Below, one piece after another: positions 16,338 to 26,359 of a stretch of DNA of 64,000 nt. The notes beneath the pieces were generated by a model. The model saw nothing but the letters and a program-made list of their open reading frames with translations, ran no database searches and was not told the origin of the DNA. A program made the translations under genes and the position numbers. The stretch spans positions 248,001 through 312,000 of the forward strand of contig NZ_JSZO01000014.1 in assembly GCF_000801955.1 (NCBI RefSeq), read 5' to 3'. How positions within the stretch are numbered: the stretch's first letter is position 1; each line of letters starts with the position of its first letter. This DNA comes from Ralstonia sp. A12. Lineage in GTDB: Bacteria > Pseudomonadota > Gammaproteobacteria > Burkholderiales > Burkholderiaceae.

Positions 16338-17609
16338 ATGACCGCATCTGACGCTTCCAACGCACCCGCATCCGACAACGCCACGCCGGGCAAACCCAAG
16401 TATCCGGTCACGCCGGAGGTGGCGCACGCGATGGAAGTCTCGCTGCGCGGCGTCGACGAGCTGCTGGTGGCTGCCGACTGGGAGCAGAAGCTGGCCAAGA
16501 GCGCCGCCACCGGCGTGCCGCTGCGCATCAAGCTGGGCCTGGACCCGACCGCGCCCGACATCCATATCGGCCACACCGTGGTGCTCAACAAGATGCGCCA
16601 GTTGCAGGATCTGGGGCATCAGGTGATCTTCCTGATCGGCGATTTCACGTCGACGATTGGCGACCCGTCTGGCCGCAACGCTACGCGCCCGCCGCTCACG
16701 CGCGAGCAGATCGAGGCCAACGCGCAGACCTACTACCGTCAGGCCAGCATGGTGCTGGACCCGAGCAAGACCGAGATCCGTTACAACAGCGAGTGGAGCG
16801 ATCCGTTGGGCGCGCGCGGCATGATTCAGCTCGCCGCCAAGTACACCGTCGCCCGCATGATGGAGCGTGACGATTTCACCAAGCGCTACAAGGCCGGCGT
16901 GCCGATCTCGGTGCACGAATTCCTCTACCCGCTGATGCAGGGCTACGACTCGGTCGCGCTCAAGTCCGATCTGGAACTCGGTGGTACGGACCAGAAGTTC
17001 AACTTGCTGGTCGGCCGCGAACTGCAGAAGGAATACGGCCAGGAGCCGCAGTGCATTTTGACGATGCCGCTGCTGGTCGGGCTGGACGGCGTGGAGAAGA
17101 TGTCGAAGTCCAAGGGCAACTACGTCGGTATTTCCGAGGCGCCCAACGAGATGTTCGGCAAGCTGATGAGCATCTCCGACGACCTGATGTGGACGTACTA
17201 CACGCTGCTGTCGTTCCGCCCGCTGGCCGAGATCGACCTGATGAAGCAGGAGATTGCGCTGGGCCGCAACCCGCGCGATTGCAAGGTGATGCTGGCGCAG
17301 GAAATCATCGCGCGCTTCCACAGTCAGGCCGATGCCGAGCGCGCGCTGGAAGACTTCAACCACCGCGCACGTGGCGGTGTGCCGGACGACATTCCGCAGA
17401 TCGAGCTGTCGGGCGCGCCGCTGGGCATCGCGCAACTGCTCAAGCAGGCGGGTCTGTGCCCGTCCACGTCAGACGCCAACCGCAACATCGAGCAGGGCGG
17501 CGTGAAGATCGACGGCACCGTCATCAGCGACAAGGCCCTGAAGGTCGACGCCGGCACGTTCGTGATGCAGGTCGGCAAGCGTCGCTTCGCCCGTGTGGTG
17601 CTGAAGTGA
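16338..17609 (+). CDS. tyrS: Tyrosyl-tRNA synthetase
   Basis: A class I synthetase that charges tRNA-Tyr, 423 residues from the ATG at 16338. An upstream in-frame ATG at 16308 would add ten residues; neither has a good ribosome site, and the shorter form fits the family better. The HIGH motif appears as [10 protein letters not shown], the KMSKS loop as [10 protein letters not shown], the tyrosine pocket includes [20 protein letters not shown], and a C-terminal S4 RNA-binding domain contains [13 protein letters not shown]. Its stop overlaps the dtd start. Confidence 0.95.
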   Translation: MTASDASNAPASDNATPGKPKYPVTPEVAHAMEVSLRGVDELLVAADWEQKLAKSAATGVPLRIKLGLDPTAPDIHIGHTVVLNKMRQLQDLGHQVIFLIGDFTSTIGDPSGRNATRPPLTREQIEANAQTYYRQASMVLDPSKTEIRYNSEWSDPLGARGMIQLAAKYTVARMMERDDFTKRYKAGVPISVHEFLYPLMQGYDSVALKSDLELGGTDQKFNLLVGRELQKEYGQEPQCILTMPLLVGLDGVEKMSKSKGNYVGISEAPNEMFGKLMSISDDLMWTYYTLLSFRPLAEIDLMKQEIALGRNPRDCKVMLAQEIIARFHSQADAERALEDFNHRARGGVPDDIPQIELSGAPLGIAQLLKQAGLCPSTSDANRNIEQGGVKIDGTVISDKALKVDAGTFVMQVGKRRFARVVLK

Positions 17610-18118
17610 TTGGACTGATCCAGCGTGTGTCCGGAGCGGCGGTCCGTGTCGACGGCCGCGTGGTCGGCGAGATCGGCCCAGGCCTGCTCGCGCTCGTGTG
17701 CGCTGAACGTGGCGACACCCCCGCCGAGGCCGATCGCCTGCTGGAGAAGCTGCTGAACTACCGCGTGTTCTCCGATGCGCAGGGCAAGATGAATCTGCCC
17801 GTGCGCAACATCGACGGCAACGGGCTGGCAGGCGGTTTGCTTGTCGTGTCGCAGTTCACGCTGGCGGCGGATACCAAATCCGGCACGCGGCCGAGCTTCA
17901 CGCCGGCTGCGGCGCCGGAAGACGGCCGTCGCTTGTATGAGCACTTCGTGGCGCGGGCCCGTGCGCAGCACCCCATCGTCGCCACCGGCGAGTTCGGCGC
18001 TGACATGAAGGTGTCGCTCGTCAACGATGGCCCGGTCACGTTCTGGCTGCAGGTCGCGCCGCAAGTTGCGCGTGCCACTGCGCAGGAAGTTGCTAGAGAC
18101 ACTGCCAAATCTGTCTGA
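17606..18118 (+). CDS. dtd: D-aminoacyl-tRNA deacylase
   Basis: A 170-residue editing enzyme that removes D-amino acids, such as D-Tyr, mischarged onto tRNA. It starts at a GTG (17606-17608) overlapping the tyrS TGA by three bases, giving [17 protein letters not shown], the standard N-terminus. The two defining motifs are [17 protein letters not shown] and the Gly-cisPro loop in [11 protein letters not shown]. It is about 20 residues longer than E. coli Dtd, by an Ala/Thr-rich tail. Coupling to tyrS makes functional sense, because TyrRS is a source of D-Tyr-tRNA. Confidence 0.96.
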   Translation: MIGLIQRVSGAAVRVDGRVVGEIGPGLLALVCAERGDTPAEADRLLEKLLNYRVFSDAQGKMNLPVRNIDGNGLAGGLLVVSQFTLAADTKSGTRPSFTPAAAPEDGRRLYEHFVARARAQHPIVATGEFGADMKVSLVNDGPVTFWLQVAPQVARATAQEVARDTAKSV

Positions 18119-18139
18119 CCCGTTTTTGAGAGCCCAGTG

Positions 18140-18820
18140 ATGCCACGCGCCGCCGCCATCCCCATGCCGATGCCGCAAATCACCCACATCGTGCTTGTCC
18201 GCCACGGCGAGACCGACTGGAACCGTGAACGCCGCCTGCAAGGCCAGCTCGACGTGCCGCTGAATACGCAGGGGCTGGAGCAGGCCACGCAACTGGGCAA
18301 GGCGCTCGCCCGTGAACGCTTCGATGCGGTGTATGCGAGCGACTTGTCGCGTGCCAAGCAGACGGCGCAGGCGCTGGCGGACGAAGTCGGCGTGACCGTG
18401 CGCGATGACGCCGGCCTGCGCGAGCGCCACTATGGCCAGTTCGAGGGCCTGACCTATGCCGAGGTCGCCGAGCAGCATCCGGCCGAATTCGATGCGTGGC
18501 AGAACCGCGTACCCGAGTTCGCCCCGCCCGGCGGCGAGACGCTCACCGAATTCCACGAGCGTGCGGTGGAAACCGCCCTGCGCCTGATCCGCCGCCACCC
18601 AGGCGAGCGCATCGCGCTGGTCAGCCACGGCGGCGTGCTCGATTGCCTGTACCGCCACGCCAACGCCATGGCGCTCACCGCGCCGCGCCAACACGAGCTG
18701 CGCAACGCAAGCATCAACCGGCTCTCATCCGATGGGCATCAACTGACCGTGCTGCAGTGGGGCGATGTCGCGCACCTGGATTTGCTGGTGCTCGACGAGG
18801 TAGATCGGCGCGTTCCTTAA
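18140..18820 (+). CDS. Histidine phosphatase family protein (GpmB/CobC-like)
   Basis: A 226-residue branch-1 histidine phosphatase. The phosphorylated His is in LVRHGETDWN; the other core residues appear in YASDLSRAKQTAQAL, LRERHYGQFEGLTY and LVSHGGVLDCLYRH. Such proteins are often annotated as phosphoglycerate mutases, but the phosphatase-type sequence does not identify the substrate. The ATG at 18140 is preferred to the GTG one codon upstream; an internal start at MPMPQITHIV is also possible. It follows dtd after 21 bases on the same strand. Confidence 0.9.
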   Translation: MPRAAAIPMPMPQITHIVLVRHGETDWNRERRLQGQLDVPLNTQGLEQATQLGKALARERFDAVYASDLSRAKQTAQALADEVGVTVRDDAGLRERHYGQFEGLTYAEVAEQHPAEFDAWQNRVPEFAPPGGETLTEFHERAVETALRLIRRHPGERIALVSHGGVLDCLYRHANAMALTAPRQHELRNASINRLSSDGHQLTVLQWGDVAHLDLLVLDEVDRRVP

Positions 18821-18836
18821 CGCGCTAAGGCACGCG

Positions 18837-19547
18837 CTACACCTTCAGCCGGAACGGCGTGAAGTTCGTGTCGCGGTCGTAGTAATCCTCGTTCTCGGCG
18901 CGCTTGAGGAAGGCGACGACGCGGTAGGTGAGCGGCGTGGCCACGATCTCCCAGCCGGTCTTGAGGATGTATTGGGCGATGGCCACACGCAGCACCTGTT
19001 CGTGCGGCCAGATGCCGTAGAAGGCGATCACGTAGAACAGCGACGAATCCACCGCCTCGCCCACCACCGTGGACCCGACGATGCGCGTCCACAGCCATTT
19101 CCCTTCCGTCCAGATTTTCATCTTCGCCAGCGTGTAGCTGTTGGCGAAGCTGCCGCACCAGAACGCGATGAGCGACCCGGCGACGATGCGCGGTGTGTTG
19201 CCGAACACGTCGTTCAGGCTCTTCTGGTAATCGGCCATGAACGGCGCCACCGGCAGCGCCAGTACCACCAGCGCCATGAACGACGCGAAGATCAGCGCGG
19301 CAAAGCCGGCCCACACCACGCGCCGGTCGCGGCCATAGCCGTATACCTCGGTGAGGATGTCGCCGAAGATGTACGAGATCGGGAAGAACAGCACGCCCGC
19401 GCCAAACGTGACCGGCCCGATGATCGGCAGCGTCATTTGCGCCGCCTTGGCCGCGCCGATGAGGTTCGAGCACAGCAACACCGTCACGAAGGCAGCCATG
19501 ACGAAGTCGTAGTAGCGGAAGTTGCGCTGAGGACTTTGCGTAGTCAT
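18837..19547 (-). CDS. Queuosine precursor transporter (YhhQ/DUF165 family)
   Basis: A 236-residue inner-membrane protein with about six helices, the vitamin-uptake-like transporter that takes up queuosine precursors (preQ0/preQ1). Recognised from VLLCSNLIGAAKAAQM, GVLFFPISYIFGDILTEVYG and FWCGSFANSYTLAKMKIWTEG, which are conserved in YhhQ. It is convergent with the histidine phosphatase gene, only 16 bases apart, and starts 16 bases after the ruvB stop, so it is probably the last gene of the ruv operon. The nearby dusB and miaB are also tRNA-modification genes, though not of queuosine. Confidence 0.92.
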   Translation of the reverse strand: MTTQSPQRNFRYYDFVMAAFVTVLLCSNLIGAAKAAQMTLPIIGPVTFGAGVLFFPISYIFGDILTEVYGYGRDRRVVWAGFAALIFASFMALVVLALPVAPFMADYQKSLNDVFGNTPRIVAGSLIAFWCGSFANSYTLAKMKIWTEGKWLWTRIVGSTVVGEAVDSSLFYVIAFYGIWPHEQVLRVAIAQYILKTGWEIVATPLTYRVVAFLKRAENEDYYDRDTNFTPFRLKV

Positions 19548-19563
19548 GGCGGCGGGTGAGGCG

Positions 19564-20625
19564 TTAATTGTTGGCGTCCCAGAGATCGCCCTTGGGTGCG
19601 CCCAGCCCGAAATGCTGGTACGCCGAGGCTGTGGCGATGCGCCCGCGCGGGGTGCGCTGCAGGTAGCCCTGCTGGATCAGGTAGGGCTCGAGCACGTCTT
19701 CAATCGTGTCGCGCTCTTCGCCGATGGCGGCGGCCAGGTTGTCGATGCCGACCGGCCCGCCGTTGAACTTGTGCAGGATCGCTTCGAGCAGCTTGCGGTC
19801 CATCAGGTCGAAGCCGACCGCATCCACATCCAGCATCGCCAGCGCGGCATCGGCCACCTTGCGGGTGATGACGCCATCGGCTTTCACCTCGGCGTAGTCG
19901 CGCACGCGGCGCAGCAGGCGGTTGGCGATACGCGGCGTGCCGCGCGAGCGCTTGGCGATTTCCAGCGCGCCGTCTTCGGCGATCTTGGCGTTGAGCAGGC
20001 CAGCCGAGCGCGTGACGATCTTCGCCAACTCACTCGGCGTATAGAACTCCAGCCGCGCCACGATGCCGAAGCGGTCACGCAGCGGGTTGGTCAGCATGCC
20101 GGCGCGCGTGGTCGCACCCACCAGCGTGAACGGCTGCAGATCGAGCTTGACCGAGCGCGCCGCCGGGCCCTCGCCGATCATGATGTCGATCTGGTAGTCC
20201 TCCAGCGCCGGGTACAGGATTTCCTCCACCACGGGCGAGAGCCGGTGAATCTCGTCGATGAAGAGGACGTCGTTGGCTTCGAGGTTGGTGAGCAGCGCGG
20301 CCAGGTCGCCCGGACGCTCCAGCACGGGGCCGGAGGTCTGGCGCAGGTTGACGCCCATCTCGCGCGCGATGATGTGCGCCAGCGTTGTCTTGCCCAGGCC
20401 CGGCGGGCCGAACAGCAGCACGTGGTCCAGCGCTTCGCTGCGCTTCTTGGCCGCCGTCATGAAGATGTCGAGCTGGCCGCGCACCTTTTCCTGGCCGACG
20501 TATTCGTCGAGCAGCTTGGGGCGCAGCGCGCGCTCGAAGGCCTCCTCGTTGGGGGAGGCGGGGGAGGCTGAAATCAGGCGTTCAGCAGAGGCAGCCTTGG
20601 CGGCGAGCTTGTCGGTTTCGATCAT
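19564..20625 (-). CDS. ruvB: Holliday junction DNA helicase RuvB
   Basis: A 353-residue AAA+ motor that drives branch migration of Holliday junctions with RuvA. Walker A is [16 protein letters not shown], Walker [12 protein letters not shown], sensor [13 protein letters not shown], and the C-terminal winged helix holds [30 protein letters not shown] residues ([16 protein letters not shown]) open the family region. Its start lies 64 bases after ruvA. Confidence 0.97.
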   Translation of the reverse strand: MIETDKLAAKAASAERLISASPASPNEEAFERALRPKLLDEYVGQEKVRGQLDIFMTAAKKRSEALDHVLLFGPPGLGKTTLAHIIAREMGVNLRQTSGPVLERPGDLAALLTNLEANDVLFIDEIHRLSPVVEEILYPALEDYQIDIMIGEGPAARSVKLDLQPFTLVGATTRAGMLTNPLRDRFGIVARLEFYTPSELAKIVTRSAGLLNAKIAEDGALEIAKRSRGTPRIANRLLRRVRDYAEVKADGVITRKVADAALAMLDVDAVGFDLMDRKLLEAILHKFNGGPVGIDNLAAAIGEERDTIEDVLEPYLIQQGYLQRTPRGRIATASAYQHFGLGAPKGDLWDANN

Positions 20626-20689
20626 GACGGGCAGACGGCACGGGATGGCCGCGAACAGGCCATTTTACCGTCTGCACGCCGTGCTGGCG

Positions 20690-21271
20690 TCAGCCTTTGG
20701 AGAGCGCCTTGAGCGCCAGCTTGATGCCTTCGGAGACACCCGTGCCGGCCGGCACCTGCTTGATGGCGAGCGCGGCTTCCTTGTCGGAATACCCCAGCGC
20801 CAGCAGGGCGTTGAGCACGTCCGCGGCGTCGTCGGACACGGCGGGGCCACCGGGCACTGCGCCCAGGTCCGCGCCGAGCTTGCCCTTGAGTTCGAGCAGC
20901 AGGCGTTCGGCGGTTTTCTTGCCGATGCCAGGGATGCGCGTGAGCCGCCCGGCTTCCTGCAGCGTGACGGCCTGCGCCAGTTCGGCCACTGACATGCCCG
21001 ACAGTACCGCCAGCGCAATCCGCGCGCCAATGCCAGAAATCTTGATGAGCTGGCGGAAGGTCTCGCGCTCGGCGGCGGTGCCGAAACCGTAGAGCAGGTG
21101 CGCATCCTCGCGCACGATCTGCTGTGTGAGCAGGATAACGGGATGGCCGGTGGCGGGCAGGTTGTAGAACGTGCTCATCGGCACGTCGATCTCGTAGCCG
21201 ACGCCGTGGCAATCGACCAGCAGGTGCGGCGGGTTCTTTTCGATCAGCGTCCCGGCGATGCGTCCGATCAT
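20690..21271 (-). CDS. ruvA: Holliday junction DNA helicase subunit RuvA
   Basis: A 193-residue junction-recognition protein that forms tetramers and loads RuvB. The ATG at 21271 ([20 protein letters not shown]) is the family start; the frame to 21403 is discarded. The N-terminal OB fold is followed by two helix-hairpin-helix motifs ([16 protein letters not shown] and [17 protein letters not shown]) and the C-terminal RuvB-binding domain ([17 protein letters not shown]). AGGAACTC lies ahead of the ATG. The glpQ-like gene, not ruvC, is immediately upstream. Confidence 0.97.
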   Translation of the reverse strand: MIGRIAGTLIEKNPPHLLVDCHGVGYEIDVPMSTFYNLPATGHPVILLTQQIVREDAHLLYGFGTAAERETFRQLIKISGIGARIALAVLSGMSVAELAQAVTLQEAGRLTRIPGIGKKTAERLLLELKGKLGADLGAVPGGPAVSDDAADVLNALLALGYSDKEAALAIKQVPAGTGVSEGIKLALKALSKG

Positions 21272-21329
21272 GAGTTGAGTTCCTCCAAAACGGGACGCAG
21301 TGTAGCCGATGCCGGGCTGCGCCAATGCC

Positions 21330-22478
21330 TCAGCGCTTGAAGGTCGACACAGCCTGCCGCCCGATGGCGGGGTCGTCGGTAAAGAAGCCGTCCACGCCTG
21401 CACGCAGGAAGGCCTGGATCTCCGTGATCGAGCCGCTCACGTTGCGCGTGTTGTCCGCCCCGCTGCGCAGTGACGGCGGCAGGAACGTGTTCTCGGGGCG
21501 GAAGGTGTATGGGTGGACGACCAGCCCGGCGCTGTGCGCGTTGCGGATGAGGTCGGTCGGGTCGGTGAGCTTGCCGTTGGCATCGAGCCCCATGATGCTG
21601 CTCTTGTCCGGGCCGACGCCGTTGGCATACGCGGCGATGTCACGCATGCCGCGGCTGGTCATCATGTCGCCGTAGGTGCGGCTGTCTTTGGCGACCACGA
21701 AGTCGTACGGTTGCCTGCCGGACGTCCCCATCAGTTGCACGAGCCGCCAGTTGGGCTGACTGCCGCCGATCCTGTTGCGGATGGCCTTGAGGTTCGCCAC
21801 TTCGAACGACTGGATGTACACCGTGGTCCGGCTGGCCGTGAAGGCGTCGCGGCGCAGGCCGTCGATCAGCCTGTCTTCCAGCGGCAGGCCGATCGACTGG
21901 AAGTACGTCGGGTGCTTGGTTTCCGGATAGATGGCGATGTTGCGGCCGAGCCTGGCGGATTGGTCCCGCGCCAGCGCAACGATCTCGTCGAGCGTGGGGA
22001 TCTGGAACTGGTCGTTGTAGACGACGTTGTTGGGGCGGATGTTCGGGATGCGCTCGCGTGCACGCAGCGTCTTGAGTTCAACGAGGGTGAAGTCCTCTGT
22101 GAACCAGCCGGTGACGCTCTGGCCGTCGATCGTCTTGGTGGTCTTGCGACCGGCGAAGGCGGACATGTCGGCCACGTTGGTGGTGCCGGAAATCTCGTTC
22201 TCGTGCCGCGCCACCAGCACGCCGTCCTTGGTGGAGACGAGGTCCGGCTCGATCACGTCGGCGCCGTCGTCGATGGCCTTCTGATAGGACGCCAGCGTGT
22301 GTTCGGGTCGCAGTGCCGAGGCGCCCCGGTGGCCGATCACCTGGATGGTGGTGATGGGCGTGGTGCCGCCACCGCCGCCGCCATTGTTGCCGCCGTGGTT
22401 GTATTCCGTCCTGCAGGCGGACAGCGCAACGATTGCAGTCAGGACAAGCGGGCTCAACTGGGCAAGACGGTGCGACAT
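21330..22478 (-). CDS. Glycerophosphodiester phosphodiesterase, predicted lipoprotein
   Basis: A 382-residue GDPD enzyme that splits glycerophosphodiesters into glycerol-3-phosphate and an alcohol. The start at 22478 gives a lipoprotein signal, with lipobox ALSAC near residue 22, then a Gly-rich linker. The TIM-barrel motifs [18 protein letters not shown] and [23 protein letters not shown] contain the catalytic His pair and metal-binding Glu/Asp. It is GlpQ-like in length, a periplasmic type. It sits between ruvC and ruvA in the same direction, an unexpected lodger in a DNA-repair operon. Confidence 0.93.
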   Translation of the reverse strand: MSHRLAQLSPLVLTAIVALSACRTEYNHGGNNGGGGGGTTPITTIQVIGHRGASALRPEHTLASYQKAIDDGADVIEPDLVSTKDGVLVARHENEISGTTNVADMSAFAGRKTTKTIDGQSVTGWFTEDFTLVELKTLRARERIPNIRPNNVVYNDQFQIPTLDEIVALARDQSARLGRNIAIYPETKHPTYFQSIGLPLEDRLIDGLRRDAFTASRTTVYIQSFEVANLKAIRNRIGGSQPNWRLVQLMGTSGRQPYDFVVAKDSRTYGDMMTSRGMRDIAAYANGVGPDKSSIMGLDANGKLTDPTDLIRNAHSAGLVVHPYTFRPENTFLPPSLRSGADNTRNVSGSITEIQAFLRAGVDGFFTDDPAIGRQAVSTFKR

Positions 22479-22557
22479 CGGGGGCTCCCGGAAACGGACT
22501 CCCCGCATGGTAGTCGCGGTGTCGTGAGGGGGCTACCCGCAGGCTTTGAGAATCCTG

Positions 22558-23103
22558 TCAGCCGACCAGGCGCCCGCGCCGTACGCGCAGGCCCTTTTGC
22601 GCAAGCTGCGGTGCCAGCCCGGCCATGGCGGCGAGCGTCTCACCGCCGTGTGCATGACAGATCGCCACGCCCAGCGCGTCGGAGGCATCCGAGCCGGGTT
22701 TGCCTTCGAGGTTGAGCAGGCGCACGACCATCTCCTGCACCTGATCTTTGTTGGCGCGGCCGTAGCCGACCACGGCCTGCTTCAATTGCAGCGCGGTGTA
22801 TTCGAACACCGGCAGGTGGCCGCTCATCAGCCCGCAGATCACCGCGCCGCGCGCCTGGCCCAGCAGCAAGGTCGATTGCGGGTTGACGTTGACGAACACT
22901 TTTTCGATGGAGGCGCAGTCGGGTCGGTACGTGCTAACCAGTTCGGCAACGCCGTCGTACAGCGTCTTCAGGCGGCTGGGCAGGTCGGCATTGCCGTTGC
23001 TCTTGATCGTGCCCGAGGCCACATAGACGAGCTTGTGGCCGTGCCGTTCGAGCACGCCGAAACCCGTGGTGCGGAGGCCGGGGTCAATACCAAGAATGCG
23101 CAT
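22558..23103 (-). CDS. ruvC: Holliday junction resolvase RuvC
   Basis: A 181-residue endonuclease that cuts Holliday junctions. The start [16 protein letters not shown] at 23103 is chosen over the longer frame to 23136. Catalytic acidic residues are visible: Asp in GIDPG, Glu in CASIEKVFV, and the Asp pair in [16 protein letters not shown]. Length matches the family. An intrinsic terminator separates it from purH, so its promoter must lie near 23103-23123 or expression must come from read-through. Confidence 0.97.
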   Translation of the reverse strand: MRILGIDPGLRTTGFGVLERHGHKLVYVASGTIKSNGNADLPSRLKTLYDGVAELVSTYRPDCASIEKVFVNVNPQSTLLLGQARGAVICGLMSGHLPVFEYTALQLKQAVVGYGRANKDQVQEMVVRLLNLEGKPGSDASDALGVAICHAHGGETLAAMAGLAPQLAQKGLRVRRGRLVG

Positions 23104-23122
23104 GAAAGATGAGCTGAGAAAA

Positions 23123-23160
23123 GAAAAACGGGGCAAGGCGCCAGTTTACGCCTTGCCCCG
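23123..23160 (-). terminator. Intrinsic terminator between purH and ruvC
   Basis: CGGGGCAAGGCG (23129-23140) and CGCCTTGCCCCG (23149-23160) form a perfect 12-bp stem with an eight-base loop. Read on the minus strand it is followed by TTTTTCTT, so it terminates the dusB-fis-purH message ahead of ruvC. Confidence 0.92.
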
Positions 23161-23185
23161 CTGATCGGGAGAGCCGCCGTGTTGC

Positions 23186-24760
23186 TTAGTGGCGGAAGTG
23201 ACGCGTGCCCGTGAAGATCATCGCCACGTTGCGCTCGTCGGCGGCGGCGATCACCTCATCGTCACGAACCGAGCCGCCCGGCTGGATCACGCACGAGGCG
23301 CCGGCGTCGACCACCACGTCCAGGCCATCGCGGAACGGGAAGAACGCATCCGACGCCACGGCCGAACCGGCGAGCGTCAGGCCGGCGTTCTGCGCCTTGA
23401 TGCTGGCGATGCGGGCCGAGTCCACGCGGCTCATCTGGCCGGCACCCACGCCCAGCGTCATGCCGCCGCCGCAGAACACGATGGCGTTCGACTTGACGAA
23501 CTTGGCGACGCGCCAGGCGAACATCAGGTCATCCATTTCCTTCGGGGTCGGGTGGCGCTTGGTGACCACGCGCAGCTCGCTCGGCTGCACGTTCTTGGCA
23601 TCCGGGCTCTGCACCAGCAGACCGCCGCCAACGCGCTTGAAGTCATACGCGTTCACGCCCTTGCCCAGCGGAATTTCCAGCACGCGGACGTTCTGCTTGG
23701 CCGCGAACACGGCGCGCGCGCCTTCCGTGAAGCCCGGGGCGATCAGCACTTCCACGAACTGCTTGGCGACGATGTGTGCGGCCGCTTCATCCAGCGGCAC
23801 GTTGAAGGCGATGATGCCGCCGAAGGCCGAGGTCGAATCGGTCTTGAAGGCCTTTTCGTACGCTTCCTGCGCGGTGCCGCCGATGGCCACGCCGCACGGG
23901 TTGGCGTGCTTGATGATCACGCATGCAGCACCCTTGGCCGGGTCGAACGACTTCACGCATTCCCACGCAGCATCGGCGTCGGCGATGTTGTTGTACGACA
24001 GTTCCTTGCCCTGCAGTTGCTTGTAGGCAGCCAGTGCGCCGTCTGTGGCTTTGAGCTCGCGGTAGAAGGCGGCGGACTGGTGCGGGTTCTCGCCGTAGCG
24101 CATTTCCTGCACCTTGTCGAAGGCGAGGTTCAGCGTTTGCGGGTAAGCGCTGCGCGTGCTGTGCGACTTGTCGGCGCCCAGGCTCGTCAGGTAGTTGGTG
24201 ATGGCGCCGTCGTACTGCGCAGTGTGTGCGAACACTTTCTTGGCCAGCATGAAGTTCGTTTCATAGCCGACGGTGTTGTTGTTGGCCTGCATTTCGGCCA
24301 GCACGGTGGCGTAGTCCGCCGGGTCAACGATGACCGTCACGTCGCGGTGGTTCTTGGCCGCCGAACGCAGCATGGTCGGGCCGCCAATGTCGATGTTCTC
24401 GATGGCGTCGGCCAGCGAGCATTCGTCCTTGGCCACGGTCTGCTGGAACGGGTACAGGTTCACCACCAGCAGGTCGATGGTCGGGATGCTGTGCTCAGCC
24501 AGCGCGGCCATGTGCTCGGGCAGGTCGCGGCGGGCCAGGATGCCGCCGTGCACCTTCGGGTGCAGCGTCTTGACGCGGCCGTCGAGCATTTCCGGAAAGC
24601 CCGTGTAGTCCGCCACTTCCGTCACGGGCAGGCCGGACTCAGCGAGCAGCTTGGCGGTGCCGCCGGTGGAGAGGAGCTTGACGCCGCGCGCGTGCAGGGC
24701 ACGGGCAAAGTCGACGATGCCGGTCTTGTCGGAAACGGAAAGCAGGGCTTGCTGGATCAT
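23186..24760 (-). CDS. purH: Bifunctional AICAR formyltransferase / IMP cyclohydrolase
   Basis: A 524-residue enzyme for the last two steps of IMP synthesis. The N-terminal cyclohydrolase (about 1-195) opens [19 protein letters not shown] and carries [18 protein letters not shown]; the C-terminal transformylase has [15 protein letters not shown] and the catalytic Lys-His in [16 protein letters not shown]. It ends [26 protein letters not shown] residues and RHFRH, the conserved C-terminus. It is downstream of dusB-fis on the same strand after 105 bases. Confidence 0.98.
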   Translation of the reverse strand: MIQQALLSVSDKTGIVDFARALHARGVKLLSTGGTAKLLAESGLPVTEVADYTGFPEMLDGRVKTLHPKVHGGILARRDLPEHMAALAEHSIPTIDLLVVNLYPFQQTVAKDECSLADAIENIDIGGPTMLRSAAKNHRDVTVIVDPADYATVLAEMQANNNTVGYETNFMLAKKVFAHTAQYDGAITNYLTSLGADKSHSTRSAYPQTLNLAFDKVQEMRYGENPHQSAAFYRELKATDGALAAYKQLQGKELSYNNIADADAAWECVKSFDPAKGAACVIIKHANPCGVAIGGTAQEAYEKAFKTDSTSAFGGIIAFNVPLDEAAAHIVAKQFVEVLIAPGFTEGARAVFAAKQNVRVLEIPLGKGVNAYDFKRVGGGLLVQSPDAKNVQPSELRVVTKRHPTPKEMDDLMFAWRVAKFVKSNAIVFCGGGMTLGVGAGQMSRVDSARIASIKAQNAGLTLAGSAVASDAFFPFRDGLDVVVDAGASCVIQPGGSVRDDEVIAAADERNVAMIFTGTRHFRH

Positions 24761-24865
24761 GGTGAAAATACCGGTAGGCCGGTGAGCGGATGTGGCACTG
24801 GGTTTGTACCCCTGGCGCCGTCGGAAAGGAAATCGGTTCGAAGCCGGAACGCTATCTCAGTTACG

Positions 24866-25099
24866 TCAGAGCAGCCCGTGCTGTTGCAACTTTTTGCGTA
24901 ACGTATTGCGGTTGATGCCGAGGTAATCGGCGGCCTGCGACTGGTTGTTGGAGGCCCATTCCATGACGGTTTCCAACAGCGGCCGTTCAATGGCCTGCAG
25001 CACCATGTCGTAGACGTTGGACGGGTTCTCGCCATCCAGGTCGCGGTAGTACGTATCCAGGCTGTCGCGGATGCAGCGTTCGATCGGGTTGCGGCTCAT
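24866..25099 (-). CDS. fis: Fis-family DNA-binding protein
   Basis: A 77-residue nucleoid-associated regulator. The C-terminal helix-turn-helix AADYLGINRNTLRKKLQQHG is the Fis signature; the N-terminal half is shorter than E. coli Fis, as is usual for beta-proteobacteria. Its ATG overlaps the dusB stop in ATGA, the same dusB-fis coupling as in enterics. In this group Fis is assumed to shape supercoiling and growth-phase expression. Confidence 0.95.
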   Translation of the reverse strand: MSRNPIERCIRDSLDTYYRDLDGENPSNVYDMVLQAIERPLLETVMEWASNNQSQAADYLGINRNTLRKKLQQHGLL

Positions 25100-26163
25100 G
25101 CGGCAAGCAGTTCCTTGTTGTCGTTGTTGTTGCCCGTCGTGGGGCGCTCGCTGTCGGTGGCTTGGTCTTCATAGACCAGTCGATCAGACAGCGCGCGCTG
25201 TTCGTCGAAGAATGCGTTGACCGCCGCCAACTGGGCTGCGGTGTCTTCGATCGTGTTCATGCGGTGGCGGAACAGGTTGGCCCCCGCCAACCCGCGCGTG
25301 TACCAGGCGATGTGCTTGCGTGCGGTGCGCACGCCCGTGTATTCGCCGTAGAACGCGTAGTGCTCTTCCAGGTGCGTGTTCATGATGCCGCGGATCTCTT
25401 CCACCTCCGGCGCCGGCAGCAGCGTGCCGGTTTGCAGGAAATGATCGATTTCGCGGAACAGCCACGGGCGCCCCTGCGCCGCGCGACCGATCATGATGGC
25501 GTCTGCGCCAGTCACGGCCAGCACATGCTTGGCCTTGGCCGGTGTGGTGATGTCGCCATTGGCCACCACTGGAATGCGTACCGACGCCTTGACCGCGGCG
25601 ATGGTGTCGTACTCGGCATCGCCGTGGTACAGGTCGGCACGTGTACGGCCGTGCACGGTCAGCATGCTGATGCCAGCGTCCTGCGCGATGTGCGCGACCT
25701 TGAGCGCGTTGCGGTGCTCGCGGTCCCAACCGGTGCGGATCTTGAGCGTGACCGGCACGCGGTCGCCCACGGCACCGACCACCGCCTCGACGATGCGTTG
25801 GACCAGCGGCTCATTCTGCAGCAGGGCAGAGCCCGCCGCCACGTTGCACACCTTTTTGGCCGGGCAGCCCATGTTGATGTCGATGATCTGCGCGCCGCGA
25901 TCGACGTTGTAGCGCGCGGCCTCGGCCATCATCATCGGCTCGGCGCCGGCAATCTGCACAGAGATCGGCTCGACTTCGCCTTCGTGATTGGCACGCCGCA
26001 TGGTTTTCTCGCTTTTCCAGAGCTGCGCATTGGACGCGACCATCTCGGACACCGCATAGCCCGCGCCCAGCCGCTTGCAGAGCTGGCGGAACGGGCGGTC
26101 CGTCACGCCCGCCATGGGGGCGACGAACAGGTTGTTGCGGAGGGTATGCGGTCCGATCTGCAC
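25096..26163 (-). CDS. dusB: tRNA dihydrouridine synthase B
   Basis: A flavoenzyme that reduces specific uridines in tRNA. The conserved region starts VQIGPHTLRNNLFVAPMAGVTDRPFRQLCK; a GTG at 26163 at exactly that point gives about 355 residues. An in-frame ATG at 26232 would add 23 unconserved residues and is the alternative. Motifs: INMGCPAKKVCNVAAGSALL with the catalytic Cys, LKIRTGWD, LTVHGRTRADLYHG and VVANGDITTPAKAK. The C-terminus ends in an unusual Asn/Asp run. It is the first gene of dusB-fis-purH. Confidence 0.94.
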   Translation of the reverse strand: MQIGPHTLRNNLFVAPMAGVTDRPFRQLCKRLGAGYAVSEMVASNAQLWKSEKTMRRANHEGEVEPISVQIAGAEPMMMAEAARYNVDRGAQIIDINMGCPAKKVCNVAAGSALLQNEPLVQRIVEAVVGAVGDRVPVTLKIRTGWDREHRNALKVAHIAQDAGISMLTVHGRTRADLYHGDAEYDTIAAVKASVRIPVVANGDITTPAKAKHVLAVTGADAIMIGRAAQGRPWLFREIDHFLQTGTLLPAPEVEEIRGIMNTHLEEHYAFYGEYTGVRTARKHIAWYTRGLAGANLFRHRMNTIEDTAAQLAAVNAFFDEQRALSDRLVYEDQATDSERPTTGNNNDNKELLAA

Positions 26164-26269
26164 GGTGCGTGATGCGTGGCTAGCGATGGAGAAACGAAAA
26201 ACAACCCCTTCCGCCCGGGTCGGTTGACACATTGGGCGGAGCGACGGGGGTAAAAAATGCGAGGACGGG

Positions 26270-26299
26270 ATTTTACCGCCAAACGGCCGAATTGCCTAA
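26270..26299 (-). promoter_or_regulatory. Promoter of dusB-fis-purH
   Basis: On the minus strand TTAGGC, an 18-base spacer and TAAAAT (26275-26270) in the context GGTAAAATCCC. The start would be near 26263, giving a 100-nt leader to the GTG or a 30-nt leader to the ATG. Confidence 0.5.
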
Positions 26300-26359
26300 A
26301 TGTTGTGCACAAACTATGCCGCAGTGCGGTCGGCGAGGGCGTCGCTGTCGAGGCAGTCG

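Noticed and set aside
23189-24901. 570-codon plus-strand open frame opposite purH
   Set aside because: Antisense to an unambiguous purH with all catalytic motifs.
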